Shown one piece after another: positions 55,638 to 63,100 of a stretch of DNA of 64,000 bases. Position numbers and translations under genes: made by a program. Below the pieces are notes generated by a model. It was not told the DNA's origin and did no database searches. It worked only from the letters and a program-made list of their open reading frames with translations. This DNA is from Ancylomarina euxina (lineage in GTDB: Bacteria; Bacteroidota; Bacteroidia; Bacteroidales; Marinifilaceae), in assembly GCF_003863355.1 (NCBI RefSeq), contig NZ_QQWG01000007.1, positions 141,624-205,623 on the forward strand, in the 5' to 3' direction. Numbering within the stretch: the stretch's first letter is position 1; every line of letters starts with the position of its first letter.

Positions 55638-56606
55638 TCATTGTGTAATATTGAGTTTTTTTAGCTTTTCTGAATTTTGAATGAGAGCTTCTTTGTATTC
55701 TTCTATAATTTCATCAAGTAGATGACTAACTGTAGTGATGGACTTAATGCCTGTAACACCATGCCCCGCAGACCAAATATCTTTCCAGGCTTTATCGTTT
55801 TGTGCAGAAAGTTCAGAGAAGTCTTCTTCTTTCTTTTGGCTAAGATCAATACCAGCCTTTTCGATACTGGATTTTAAGAAATTGCCATAAACACCCGAAA
55901 CAGCATCCGTATAGATAACGTCATCGATATGAGAATTAACTAAAGAAGCTTTATACGCACTAGCTGCCAGACTTTCATCTGTAGCAATAAATCGTGTACC
56001 CATATAAGCAAAATCGGCTCCCATATCTTGGGCTGCTAAGATGTCTTTCCCCCCGTTAATCGCTCCAGCCAGAACTAGAGGGCCCTTATAAAAAGATCTG
56101 ATTTCATCAAGCAGTGCAAATGGGTTTGCTGTGCCTGCGTGCCCTCCTGCTCCTGCGGCAACAGCAATAATGCCATCAACACCTACCTCAATCGCTTTTT
56201 CGGCATGTCTCCTTTTTATAATATCGTGAAAAACCAAACCACCATATTGGTGAATGGAATCAACTACATCTTTGGATGCCCCCAATGATGTGATCACCAA
56301 AGGGACTTTATACTTGATGCAAAGCTTTAAATCCGGGATAAGTCTGGGGTTTGTTTTATTGACAATTAAATTAACAGCAAAAGGAGCAGGTTCAATTCCG
56401 GTTTCTAATTTGAAGTATTCTAAGGCATCGGTTATTTCAATCAACATACGCTCAAAATCTTGTACTGTTCTTCCGTTTAAGGAAGGGAAAGTTCCCAACA
56501 CGCCTTTTTTACATGATTCAATTACCAGGTCAGTTCCTGAAACCAGGAACATGGGTGCTACAATAATGGGCAATGTCAAACTCGATTTTAATTCTGGTAT
56601 GTTCAT
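55638..56606 (-). CDS. Nitronate monooxygenase (NPD family)
   Basis: A 322-residue FMN TIM-barrel enzyme when started at the ATG at 56606, which has AAAGGACTAAG just before it; a longer frame to 56642 is unlikely. Family features are the N-terminal LTLPIIVAPMFLVSG, the phosphate-binding GAGGHAGTANPFALLDEIR and the ADFAYMGTRFIATDES block. These enzymes oxidise alkyl nitronates such as propionate 3-nitronate. The family also holds enoyl-ACP reductase FabK and other oxidoreductases, so the exact substrate is open. Confidence 0.88.
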   Translation of the reverse strand: MNIPELKSSLTLPIIVAPMFLVSGTDLVIESCKKGVLGTFPSLNGRTVQDFERMLIEITDALEYFKLETGIEPAPFAVNLIVNKTNPRLIPDLKLCIKYKVPLVITSLGASKDVVDSIHQYGGLVFHDIIKRRHAEKAIEVGVDGIIAVAAGAGGHAGTANPFALLDEIRSFYKGPLVLAGAINGGKDILAAQDMGADFAYMGTRFIATDESLAASAYKASLVNSHIDDVIYTDAVSGVYGNFLKSSIEKAGIDLSQKKEEDFSELSAQNDKAWKDIWSAGHGVTGIKSITTVSHLLDEIIEEYKEALIQNSEKLKKLNITQ

Positions 56607-56846
56607 CTTAGTCCTTTTAGAAAGCAGTTTCAATTTAATCAATTATTGTAAATGATAAGGAATATTCAAGTTGAAAAATTGAATTCTAATGAACCTATTC
56701 AAAACGGAATGATTCAGATTTTTAATATTTACCCCATCTAGAGCATCATAACTTTCACAAAGAACACTTTAGGATACTCCTTGAAATAATAGTATCTTGA
56801 ATACTGGTATTTTAAAATCAAAAATATTTAACAAAGACAAAATAAC

Positions 56847-58265
56847 GTGAAAATTCTACTCACTGGGGCAACAGGTTATATTGGCAAAAGACTCCTACCT
56901 ATTCTGATTGAGAATGGGCATAGGGTTGTTTGTTGCGTTCGTGATCTAAAACGCTTTACCCCACCTCAATCACTCTTACCCCATATCGAAGTTATACAAG
57001 TTGATTTATTAGACTCAGCCTCCTTAGCACGTATTCCAAAAGATATTGATGCTGCTTATTATTTGGTTCATTCCATGTCTTCATCTAGTGACTACGAAAT
57101 TTTAGAAAAGAAGTCTGCTTCAAATTTTAGGCAAGCAATTGAACTAACGCAAGCGTTGCAGGTTATTTATCTCAGTGGAATAATCAATGAATCAATTTTA
57201 TCAAAACATTTAAAATCAAGACAAAATGTTGAATTAGAATTAAGTAAGGGTAAATACAATCTGACAACATTGCGTGCAGGAATTATTATAGGTTCTGGAA
57301 GTGCCTCCTTCGAAATCATTCGTGACTTGGTTGAAAAACTCCCCATTATGATCACCCCTAAATGGTTAAAAACGAAATGTCAGCCTATTGCCATAAGAGA
57401 TGTTATTAATTTTCTCTCAAAAAGCTTGTTCAATACACAAACATACAATCAAGATTTCGATATTGGTGGCCCTGATATTCTTTCGTATAAGGATATGTTA
57501 CTAGTATACGCCAAAGTAAGAAATTTAAAACGCAGAATCATTATTGTTCCAGTCATGACGCCTCACCTTTCGTCATATTGGCTTTATTTTGTTACAACTA
57601 CTTCATACAAATTAGCCATTGCTTTGGTTAATAGCATGAAAATAGAAGTGATTTGCAGGAATCATAAACTCAATAAAATTCTCGGGATTACACCCCTATC
57701 TTATGAAGAAGCTTTATCGAATGCTTTTCTTAAGATTGAAAGTAATGAGGTGATTTCAAGCTGGAAAGACTCTTTGATTAGTGGTAGACTCAACATTAAA
57801 ATTTCGGATTTCGTTAATGTACCACGCTTTGGTTGCCTGACTGATAAACGAAGCCGAGTTTATACCGACAGACAACAATGTCTGGACAGGATATGGCGTA
57901 TAGGTGGTAATACGGGCTGGTATTATGCCAACAGATTATGGCAATTCAGAGGCTACTTAGATCGTTTGGCTGGTGGTGTTGGTTTAAGAAGAGGACGAAC
58001 CAACGAAGAAGAACTAACTGCTGGTGATGCTATTGACTTTTGGCGGGTGTTATACGCCAACAAAACAGAAGGGAGATTACTCTTGTTTGCAGAAATGAAA
58101 ATTCCTGGTGAAGCTTGGTTAGAATTTAAACTAAAAGACGGTAAACTCATCCAAACAGCAACATACAGACCTATTGGCCTATCTGGTAGGCTATATTGGT
58201 ATATTGTTTACCCATTTCATGGTTTAATTTTTAAAGGGATGCTTAATAAATTAGTACGAAAATAG
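56847..58265 (+). CDS. SDR-family oxidoreductase with C-terminal DUF2867 domain
   Basis: A 472-residue protein starting at a GTG at 56847. An NAD(P)-binding Rossmann domain (about 1-290) begins with KILLTGATGYIGKRLLPILI, the Gly-X2-Gly-X2-Gly loop. The C-terminal part (about 320-470) is a DUF2867 domain, seen in GGNTGWYYANRLWQFRGYLD, GRTNEEELTAGDAIDFWRV and PFHGLIFKGMLNKLV. Such fusions are widespread and often sit in membrane-lipid or quinone contexts; the reaction is not known. It converges on the methyltransferase gene with a 16-bp gap. Confidence 0.87.
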   Translation: MKILLTGATGYIGKRLLPILIENGHRVVCCVRDLKRFTPPQSLLPHIEVIQVDLLDSASLARIPKDIDAAYYLVHSMSSSSDYEILEKKSASNFRQAIELTQALQVIYLSGIINESILSKHLKSRQNVELELSKGKYNLTTLRAGIIIGSGSASFEIIRDLVEKLPIMITPKWLKTKCQPIAIRDVINFLSKSLFNTQTYNQDFDIGGPDILSYKDMLLVYAKVRNLKRRIIIVPVMTPHLSSYWLYFVTTTSYKLAIALVNSMKIEVICRNHKLNKILGITPLSYEEALSNAFLKIESNEVISSWKDSLISGRLNIKISDFVNVPRFGCLTDKRSRVYTDRQQCLDRIWRIGGNTGWYYANRLWQFRGYLDRLAGGVGLRRGRTNEEELTAGDAIDFWRVLYANKTEGRLLLFAEMKIPGEAWLEFKLKDGKLIQTATYRPIGLSGRLYWYIVYPFHGLIFKGMLNKLVRK

Positions 58266-58281
58266 CGATACTTAACTATTC

Positions 58282-58920
58282 TTATTTGATAGCAACACCT
58301 CTAATCTGGGGGATGATGGGAACAATAGGAGAATACAGATTATAAGTTTCAACTCGTAGATCAGAGAATCCTGCAGATTCAATATAAGGCTGAATATCTC
58401 TGTTGGTATGGCAACCTTCGAAACACCAGTGCCAAGGTTTGTGAATCAAGTTTTGAATCATCCCTAGGACTGAATTCTCTCTGGCTTTAACATGCTCAAT
58501 AAAAACAAATTTCCCAGAAGGTTTCAATATTCTTTTTATCTGTTGCAGACATTCTTCCAAATCCTTAACCGTACAAAGTACAAGCGTACTCACCACGAAT
58601 TCACAGGATTCATCATCCAAATCAATTGCCTCACCAATTAACGAACGAATCTCCAGATGAATGCCATATTTTTCGGCGGCTTTCTCTAGACTTTCGTGCA
58701 TATGTACATTGGGCTCAATCGCAATAAGATGAGTCCCTTTTCTCAGGTAACGCATATTTTCACCCGTTCCCGATCCAATCTCAACAACTGTCTGCGGATG
58801 ATCTTTGAACATGGCGTTTTTGATATCGCCAAACTTATAATGCATATAAGTAGACATGACCTTAAGCAACCACGAATTTATCGGTCCACGAATGGCATTG
58901 TTTTCAAACTGATTAGTCAT
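58282..58920 (-). CDS. Class I SAM-dependent methyltransferase
   Basis: A 212-residue methyltransferase when started at the ATG at 58920 (MTNQFENNAIRGPINSWLLK); the frame extends to 58965 but with unlikely residues. Motif I is VVEIGSGTGENMRYL, followed by the acidic residue in IAIEPNVHMHESLEK. A Val-Leu-Cys-Thr-Val region and FVFIEHVKA are the later strands. It resembles methyltransferase-like protein 7 (thiol or lipid methyltransferases). Its target is unknown. Confidence 0.86.
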   Translation of the reverse strand: MTNQFENNAIRGPINSWLLKVMSTYMHYKFGDIKNAMFKDHPQTVVEIGSGTGENMRYLRKGTHLIAIEPNVHMHESLEKAAEKYGIHLEIRSLIGEAIDLDDESCEFVVSTLVLCTVKDLEECLQQIKRILKPSGKFVFIEHVKARENSVLGMIQNLIHKPWHWCFEGCHTNRDIQPYIESAGFSDLRVETYNLYSPIVPIIPQIRGVAIK

Positions 58921-59093
58921 TATAGGAGTTACTCTTGAGAGTTTGTATTTTTTCTTGTGGATCAAAAGTAAGAAAAAAGGGCGTGTAGCATAACTAAATA
59001 GGACACAATCTATCTGGGCACAAGCTCTAAACTAAAGAATCGATATGCTATATGCGGCAGTAATTTATGGTTTTTATATACATAACTGACAAT

Positions 59094-59129
59094 AAAAATG
59101 CCACTCGAATATTCAAGTGGCATTTTAAA
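59094..59129 (-). terminator. Rho-independent terminator
   Basis: AAAATGCCACT pairs with AGTGGCATTTT, and the inner CGAATATTC part also pairs. It lies just downstream of the minus-strand gene at 59146. Confidence 0.8.
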
Positions 59130-59145
59130 ATAACTAGCGTTCTAT

Positions 59146-59790
59146 TTATTTAACGACTATTCCCAAAACTTCTAGTTTTTGACGTTCGTTACCTTCGTAA
59201 AATAAATCGAGACAGGCACGTAAATCTGAGCAATAAGCCATAAATTCGACATAATACTCTTGTTTTTGAGTGGTTGCTTGCTGAGCTTCGCCATCCTCTT
59301 TTTCAGCCTTCAGTTTTAAATCATCTACCATAGTTAAATCTGCTTGCATTGCTGTAATTACCTCTGGTGTTAAAGCTGCCAATGTCAGTTTTTCCTGAAT
59401 TGCTTCATGTGTAATAATGGCATTTACAGTATCATCGGCCAATGCTTTCCACTCAGGGTATGCAGTTGGCACGTCCTTATTTAATCGCAAAAGGGTTGTT
59501 AACTCAAGATCGTTTTTAAAAAAATACCGACCCACCTTACGAATCTGAATCAGCTTATCGTGAAGCATCGTGTATGAATCATTAAAAATCCGAGTTGCCT
59601 GACTCGATTCAATTCGTTCGGTATCTTGAACTTCGAAGGCTGTTTTACTTTTCGTATAAAGCAACTTACCCACTTCTATGCGCTCTGCGGGATAAATCAG
59701 TTTAATACGCTCCTTAATAGATTCATCAGCCGAAACACCGTAGACTAATAATCGTCCTTTTTCCAGTTCTCTTAAATAACTTTCTTTCAT
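59146..59790 (-). CDS. Uncharacterised helical protein
   Basis: A 214-residue soluble protein that I do not recognise. It has no signal peptide or membrane segment. It is predicted to be mainly helical, with many charged residues, for example NDSYTMLHDKLIQIRKVGRY and DDLKLKAEKEDGEAQQATTQ. The length and layout recall Bacteroidota proteins of about 200 residues seen near mobile elements, but I can give no function. A terminator follows at 59094-59129. Confidence 0.65.
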   Translation of the reverse strand: MKESYLRELEKGRLLVYGVSADESIKERIKLIYPAERIEVGKLLYTKSKTAFEVQDTERIESSQATRIFNDSYTMLHDKLIQIRKVGRYFFKNDLELTTLLRLNKDVPTAYPEWKALADDTVNAIITHEAIQEKLTLAALTPEVITAMQADLTMVDDLKLKAEKEDGEAQQATTQKQEYYVEFMAYCSDLRACLDLFYEGNERQKLEVLGIVVK

Positions 59791-60107
59791 AACATGACTT
59801 TTTAAACGCTCTTTTTCAACTCAACCTAGAGCTATTGTTAAATTTAAACACAGAAAGTAAAAACGAATAACAAATAAAGCAAACCCTATATAACTAAACT
59901 TGAAGCAGATAAAAAACGTGCCATTTATTTTTCTTCTTTACTAATTAATTGAATTCGAAATATTATTTTTAATTGCCATAATGAAATTATGAGTCTATTC
60001 TCTAAAAATCAAATCCTATTCAGTATTTTTTTTATGATACTTATCATGTTTTTGGTATTTACTTCGCTAAAAATCCATTTTTCACAAATCAATGTCATTT
60101 TGGCGCG
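59791..60107. other. Intergenic region, no gene seen
   Basis: AT-rich stretch upstream of the uncharacterised gene, with its probable promoter. Open frames on both strands (59989-60225 plus, 60009-60230 minus) run into the GC-rich repeat array and are treated as chance. Confidence 0.45.
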
Positions 60108-60311
60108 GTTCCCCCGGCTTTTGAGTAGTTCCCCCGGCTTTCCTCTGCCATCCTGTCGTTTTGAGCGATTCCCCTCACTTTTGGATGAATTTATCGCGTT
60201 CATCTGTGGTTTCCCCGCGGTTTGAGGCAATTCCCCTCACTTGCGTGACATTTTATTGCACTTGGGAGACATTTCCCTGAGCTTTGGGGCTCCCCCCTTG
60301 CCTTTTAAAGG
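60108..60311. repeat. GC-rich degenerate tandem array, period about 20-21 bp
   Basis: Copies of a motif of the form TTCCCCYSRCTTTTGAG start near 60109, 60129, 60169, 60211, 60231, 60273 and 60291. The steps are 20, 40, 42, 20, 42 and 18-19 bp, and weakly matching units fill the longer steps (for example TCCTGTCGTTTTGAG near 60151). Ten or so units can be lined up. The base composition is far more GC-rich than the surroundings. There is no spacer structure as in CRISPR. Confidence 0.6.
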
Positions 60312-60371
60312 TTTTATGCTGCTAGTGTGATTGTAAATTGAGCTTTGGTGGGGAAATACTCGGTTTGGGGC

Positions 60372-60404
60372 AAAAAAAAGGCTGAGCGGGTGGCTCAGCC
60401 TTTT
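60372..60404 (-). terminator. Rho-independent terminator of the rloB-like gene
   Basis: AAAAGGCTGAGC pairs with GCTCAGCCTTTT around a 5-nt loop; on the minus strand a T run follows. It lies 16 bp beyond the stop of the gene at 60420. Confidence 0.9.
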
Positions 60405-60419
60405 GCATATTCTATTTAG

Positions 60420-61055
60420 TTATAGTTCTATATTCAGAATTTCAAACAATCGGTATATTTCAGCCTTTGCCGTCCGCGGATTTTCAGGATCATATTGCCC
60501 TAAAGCTTTTGCTCTTTCATAAGCTACGCTAAGGTTTGGCTTCAATCGAGAATAGATATTTGTTCCAGATTTATAATACTTCTCCGTTTTCTTATAATGC
60601 TCAATTGGTTCATTACGTAACTCCACAAGCATTTCTTTATATAAAGTATAGAAATCACTTGTATCCTTAATATGCAATAAATACCAATACTCCAAACAAG
60701 GCGTATTTATCAAAACTTCAACATTTTGCATAGCGTTCAATTTTTTATAATAACTATTGAACTCCTGAAGTGGAGAATTCCCGCCTTCTTTTTTCTCAGC
60801 TTCTTCTTTCAAAATCACATCTAAGTCAACAATCCATATGACTTTATCGTAATGTTTCTCAGCTTCAATCACTAGGTTATATTGGTCTATTAACTTTGCC
60901 TTAGTCACCAAATCTGGTTTTATTTGAATATTCTTAAGATTCTCTTGCTGAGTGAGAAGTTGCAAATACCACTTTTCAGTTTGACCGTCTACAATTATTC
61001 CATAAACCTTTTTTCCTTCTCCTTTTAACTGTCGGCTATTTCTCTGTCTCGTCAT
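60420..61055 (-). CDS. RloB-like protein (Toprim-type nuclease candidate)
   Basis: A 211-residue protein of the RloB family. A basic N-terminus (RQRNSRQLKGEGKK) leads to GIIVDGQTEKWYLQLL, where the Glu is the expected Toprim acid, and then IWIVDLDVILKEE, with the Asp-X-Asp pair. The later block INTPCLEYWYLLHI is typical. RloB proteins occur with an ATPase partner (RloA) and in AbiL-type abortive infection systems. Its first 20 bp overlap the end of the ATPase gene, so the two are translated together. Nuclease activity is inferred from the fold. Confidence 0.8.
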   Translation of the reverse strand: MTRQRNSRQLKGEGKKVYGIIVDGQTEKWYLQLLTQQENLKNIQIKPDLVTKAKLIDQYNLVIEAEKHYDKVIWIVDLDVILKEEAEKKEGGNSPLQEFNSYYKKLNAMQNVEVLINTPCLEYWYLLHIKDTSDFYTLYKEMLVELRNEPIEHYKKTEKYYKSGTNIYSRLKPNLSVAYERAKALGQYDPENPRTAKAEIYRLFEILNIEL

Positions 61056-62355
61056 CTTCGATATCTAAATAGTAATCACTCAAGTTTGGTGTGGCACCCA
61101 GTTTTCCAACTTTGTAAGCATTGTAAACAGAACTCGTATCCCGAATTACAGAAGAATCAAAATCATCTAAAGAAAATAAATCGGTACTACCATCCTCTAT
61201 CTTTTCAGTAAACCAAATCGCATCATTTCTGAAAATATTTTTTTCCATCAGTAATTCACGAAGATGAGTCGTCGCAATCAATTGTGATTTTTTAGAATTA
61301 GTCAAAAAGCTTAAAAGGAAATGCTTTAATAAGTCAGGGTGTAAAGAAGATTCAAATTCATCAATTGGAAATATTATTTCATTATTAATCAACATATCTA
61401 ACAAACCACCAAATTCATAATAACGCTGAGTTCCTGCAGATTCATCATCAAATGAAAGATGATACTTATCAGTACCATTAACTACATGTTCAAATAACAA
61501 TTCCTTTGTTGTTATTTTTTTTTCTAATTTCAGCTTATTTAATTCAGAGTCAGAGATCATTAACCTTTTTGATACAAGATCTACAAATTCAGGTGTTACC
61601 TCTTGTTCATTTACATCTACTACAATATCTGAAATATTAAAGTCAGCTTTCTTCAACACTTCAAGTATGGTTCGCTTATCAATTACATTTGAATCTAATT
61701 TATTAGAAACATAATCAAACAAGTTAGATTTCGGATGTACTATTGGTTTCAATTTGCTTCGAAACCAATTAATTACATTCTGTAATTCTGTTGATTCTAT
61801 ATTGGTTTTTAAAAAGCCGCCTAAAACCGTATTATTCCACAAAGTATTCGCTTCTAGAGTTAATTTATGTGATTTATTAATATCTATTTTACCTCCAAAA
61901 TTAATGATTGTCAATTGCTTTTCTACATCAGTAATTCTCTTAAAAACTAATGCCTTATTGGGATTATAAAATCTTAACTCTTCACTAACAACAGTATTCT
62001 TATTTACTTCTAAATCGTATAGATATTTAATTCCCTCTTGAAAAAATTCGATACTCAATATTGTATTTTCGTTTGGTGTTTTTGATGAAAATAAAAAAGG
62101 ACTGACATTAATTGTCTCTGTTTTTTTATCAACAGGTTCCAATATTAAATCTCTGAGAAAATCAAGAGCTTTTAGAAGATTCGTTTTACCCGAAGCATTT
62201 GCGCCATAAATCAATCCTAACTTTAATAAACGAACGCCTTTTTTGGGTTCTAAAATATAATAATCCTCCAAATCATCTGACTTGGCTGCTTCAAATGATA
62301 ATGTGACTTTATCCTTAACGGATCGAAAATTTTGTACTGAAAAACTAGCTAGCAT
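61036..62355 (-). CDS. RloA-like AAA/ABC-type ATPase of a two-gene defence system
   Basis: A 439-residue SMC-like ATPase. The N-terminus SFSVQNFRSVKDKVTLSFEA is typical of OLD/RloA-type ATPases. Walker A is YGANASGKTNLLKAL, Walker B is IIFPIDEFESSLHPDLLKHF and the switch region is IATTHLRELL. The insert between them is mixed alpha and beta. It belongs with the RloB-like protein downstream, forming a pair comparable in plan to AbiL, PARIS and Gabija: ATPase sensor plus Toprim effector. Antiphage function is inferred from the family, not shown. It lies beside a group II intron in a region with repeats. Confidence 0.85.
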   Translation of the reverse strand: MLASFSVQNFRSVKDKVTLSFEAAKSDDLEDYYILEPKKGVRLLKLGLIYGANASGKTNLLKALDFLRDLILEPVDKKTETINVSPFLFSSKTPNENTILSIEFFQEGIKYLYDLEVNKNTVVSEELRFYNPNKALVFKRITDVEKQLTIINFGGKIDINKSHKLTLEANTLWNNTVLGGFLKTNIESTELQNVINWFRSKLKPIVHPKSNLFDYVSNKLDSNVIDKRTILEVLKKADFNISDIVVDVNEQEVTPEFVDLVSKRLMISDSELNKLKLEKKITTKELLFEHVVNGTDKYHLSFDDESAGTQRYYEFGGLLDMLINNEIIFPIDEFESSLHPDLLKHFLLSFLTNSKKSQLIATTHLRELLMEKNIFRNDAIWFTEKIEDGSTDLFSLDDFDSSVIRDTSSVYNAYKVGKLGATPNLSDYYLDIEDDETEK

Positions 62356-63033
62356 TGTATTTTACTTTCATTTTTGTAAATCAATTACAAATTAAAGCAT
62401 AAAAACACCAAAATCAACACTATTGTGTGTTTTTTTCAATAACTAAGTAATAAATGAATTAAGGCAAAAAAGAAGATTATTAGGATAAAGCGCTCAATTA
62501 AGTGAAATTCTTTTGCGAAGAGATTCCTTCATCGTTCAAGTTCGCAATGACAAGTATAATATAAAACCAGAAAGCCACTCTCCACAAGGTTGCAGTCAAT
62601 ATGAAACTCTGACAGGTACTCTACGCCGTCAGGATATCGTAATTGGATTGCAGCATTATGTGGAATCTACTTTATAGTCATCGGGACATGATAACACAAG
62701 ATCGTAAAATTCAGATGCTGATTAAAGATAGTTTCTTTATGATCTTAAGTTTGGACATCAATCCTATTTTAATCATTAAAATCTGCATCAAAAAATTTCA
62801 TTTTCAATCGAAATATTGGCAACGAATAAAAGCAAAAATTACAATGATTTAGGCTCACAAATTTTGAATCCAAAGGATTCTTACATCTATAAGATCACAT
62901 GTAAGCCTTTCATTCGACTCCAAAGGAGTCGCAAATAAATAAAACACGATCTCTATAAATATGTAATCCCCTTGGGATTTCTTGTTAACAACCCAAAAAT
63001 CTGCGATTATCTGCGCCATCAGTGGGAAAACAA
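62356..63033. other. Gene-free region with several dispersed repeats
   Basis: No supported gene in nearly 680 bp. It contains the hairpins at 62866-62980. Near 62519-62557 there is a sequence of the type AGATTCCTTCATCG then GTTCGCAATGACAAG, which resembles common intergenic repeats. At its end, near 63000-63030, is an AATCTGCG-type stretch, the 3' exon of the intron. A 69-codon frame at 62643-62852 has no family match that I can see. Confidence 0.45.
62866..62980. repeat. Three spaced hairpins within a larger inverted repeat
   Basis: GAATCC-AAA-GGATTC at 62866-62880, CGACTCC-AAA-GGAGTCG at 62915-62931 and AATCCC-CTT-GGGATT at 62965-62979 start about 50 bp apart. The outer two, with their flanks (TTACATCTATAAGAT after the first, ATCTCTATAAATATGTAA before the last), are imperfect inverted copies of each other. 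Similar hairpins are common in Bacteroidota and this looks like a small non-coding mobile repeat. Confidence 0.6.
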
Positions 63034-63100
63034 ATCGAGTAGGTAGGGGGATTACTCCCCCGCTCTCTCACACCACCGTGCGTACTCTCGTACACGGCGG
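63034..63100 (-). ncRNA. Group II intron domains V and VI
   Basis: On the minus strand, CCGCCGTG (63093-63100) pairs perfectly with CACGGTGG (63073-63080). The distal stem is TAC/GTA with a GAGA tetraloop of GNRA type, and a two-base CG bulge lies on the 3' side: a textbook domain V. A domain VI-like hairpin follows, with GGGGG and CCCCC around the AGTAAT segment holding a possible branch-point A. The 3' splice end is near 63034, at ACTCGAT. Confidence 0.85.

Noticed and set aside
59989..60230. Two overlapping open frames, one on each strand, 73-78 codons
   Set aside because: Both run through the GC-rich repeat array, show no family likeness and are low in complexity; they are explained by the array.
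60108..60311. Possible CRISPR array
   Set aside because: The units are degenerate, 20-21 bp, without unique spacers of constant length, and no cas genes are near.
62643..62852. 69-codon frame in the gap before the intron
   Set aside because: AT-rich, no known family, in a region of dispersed repeats.
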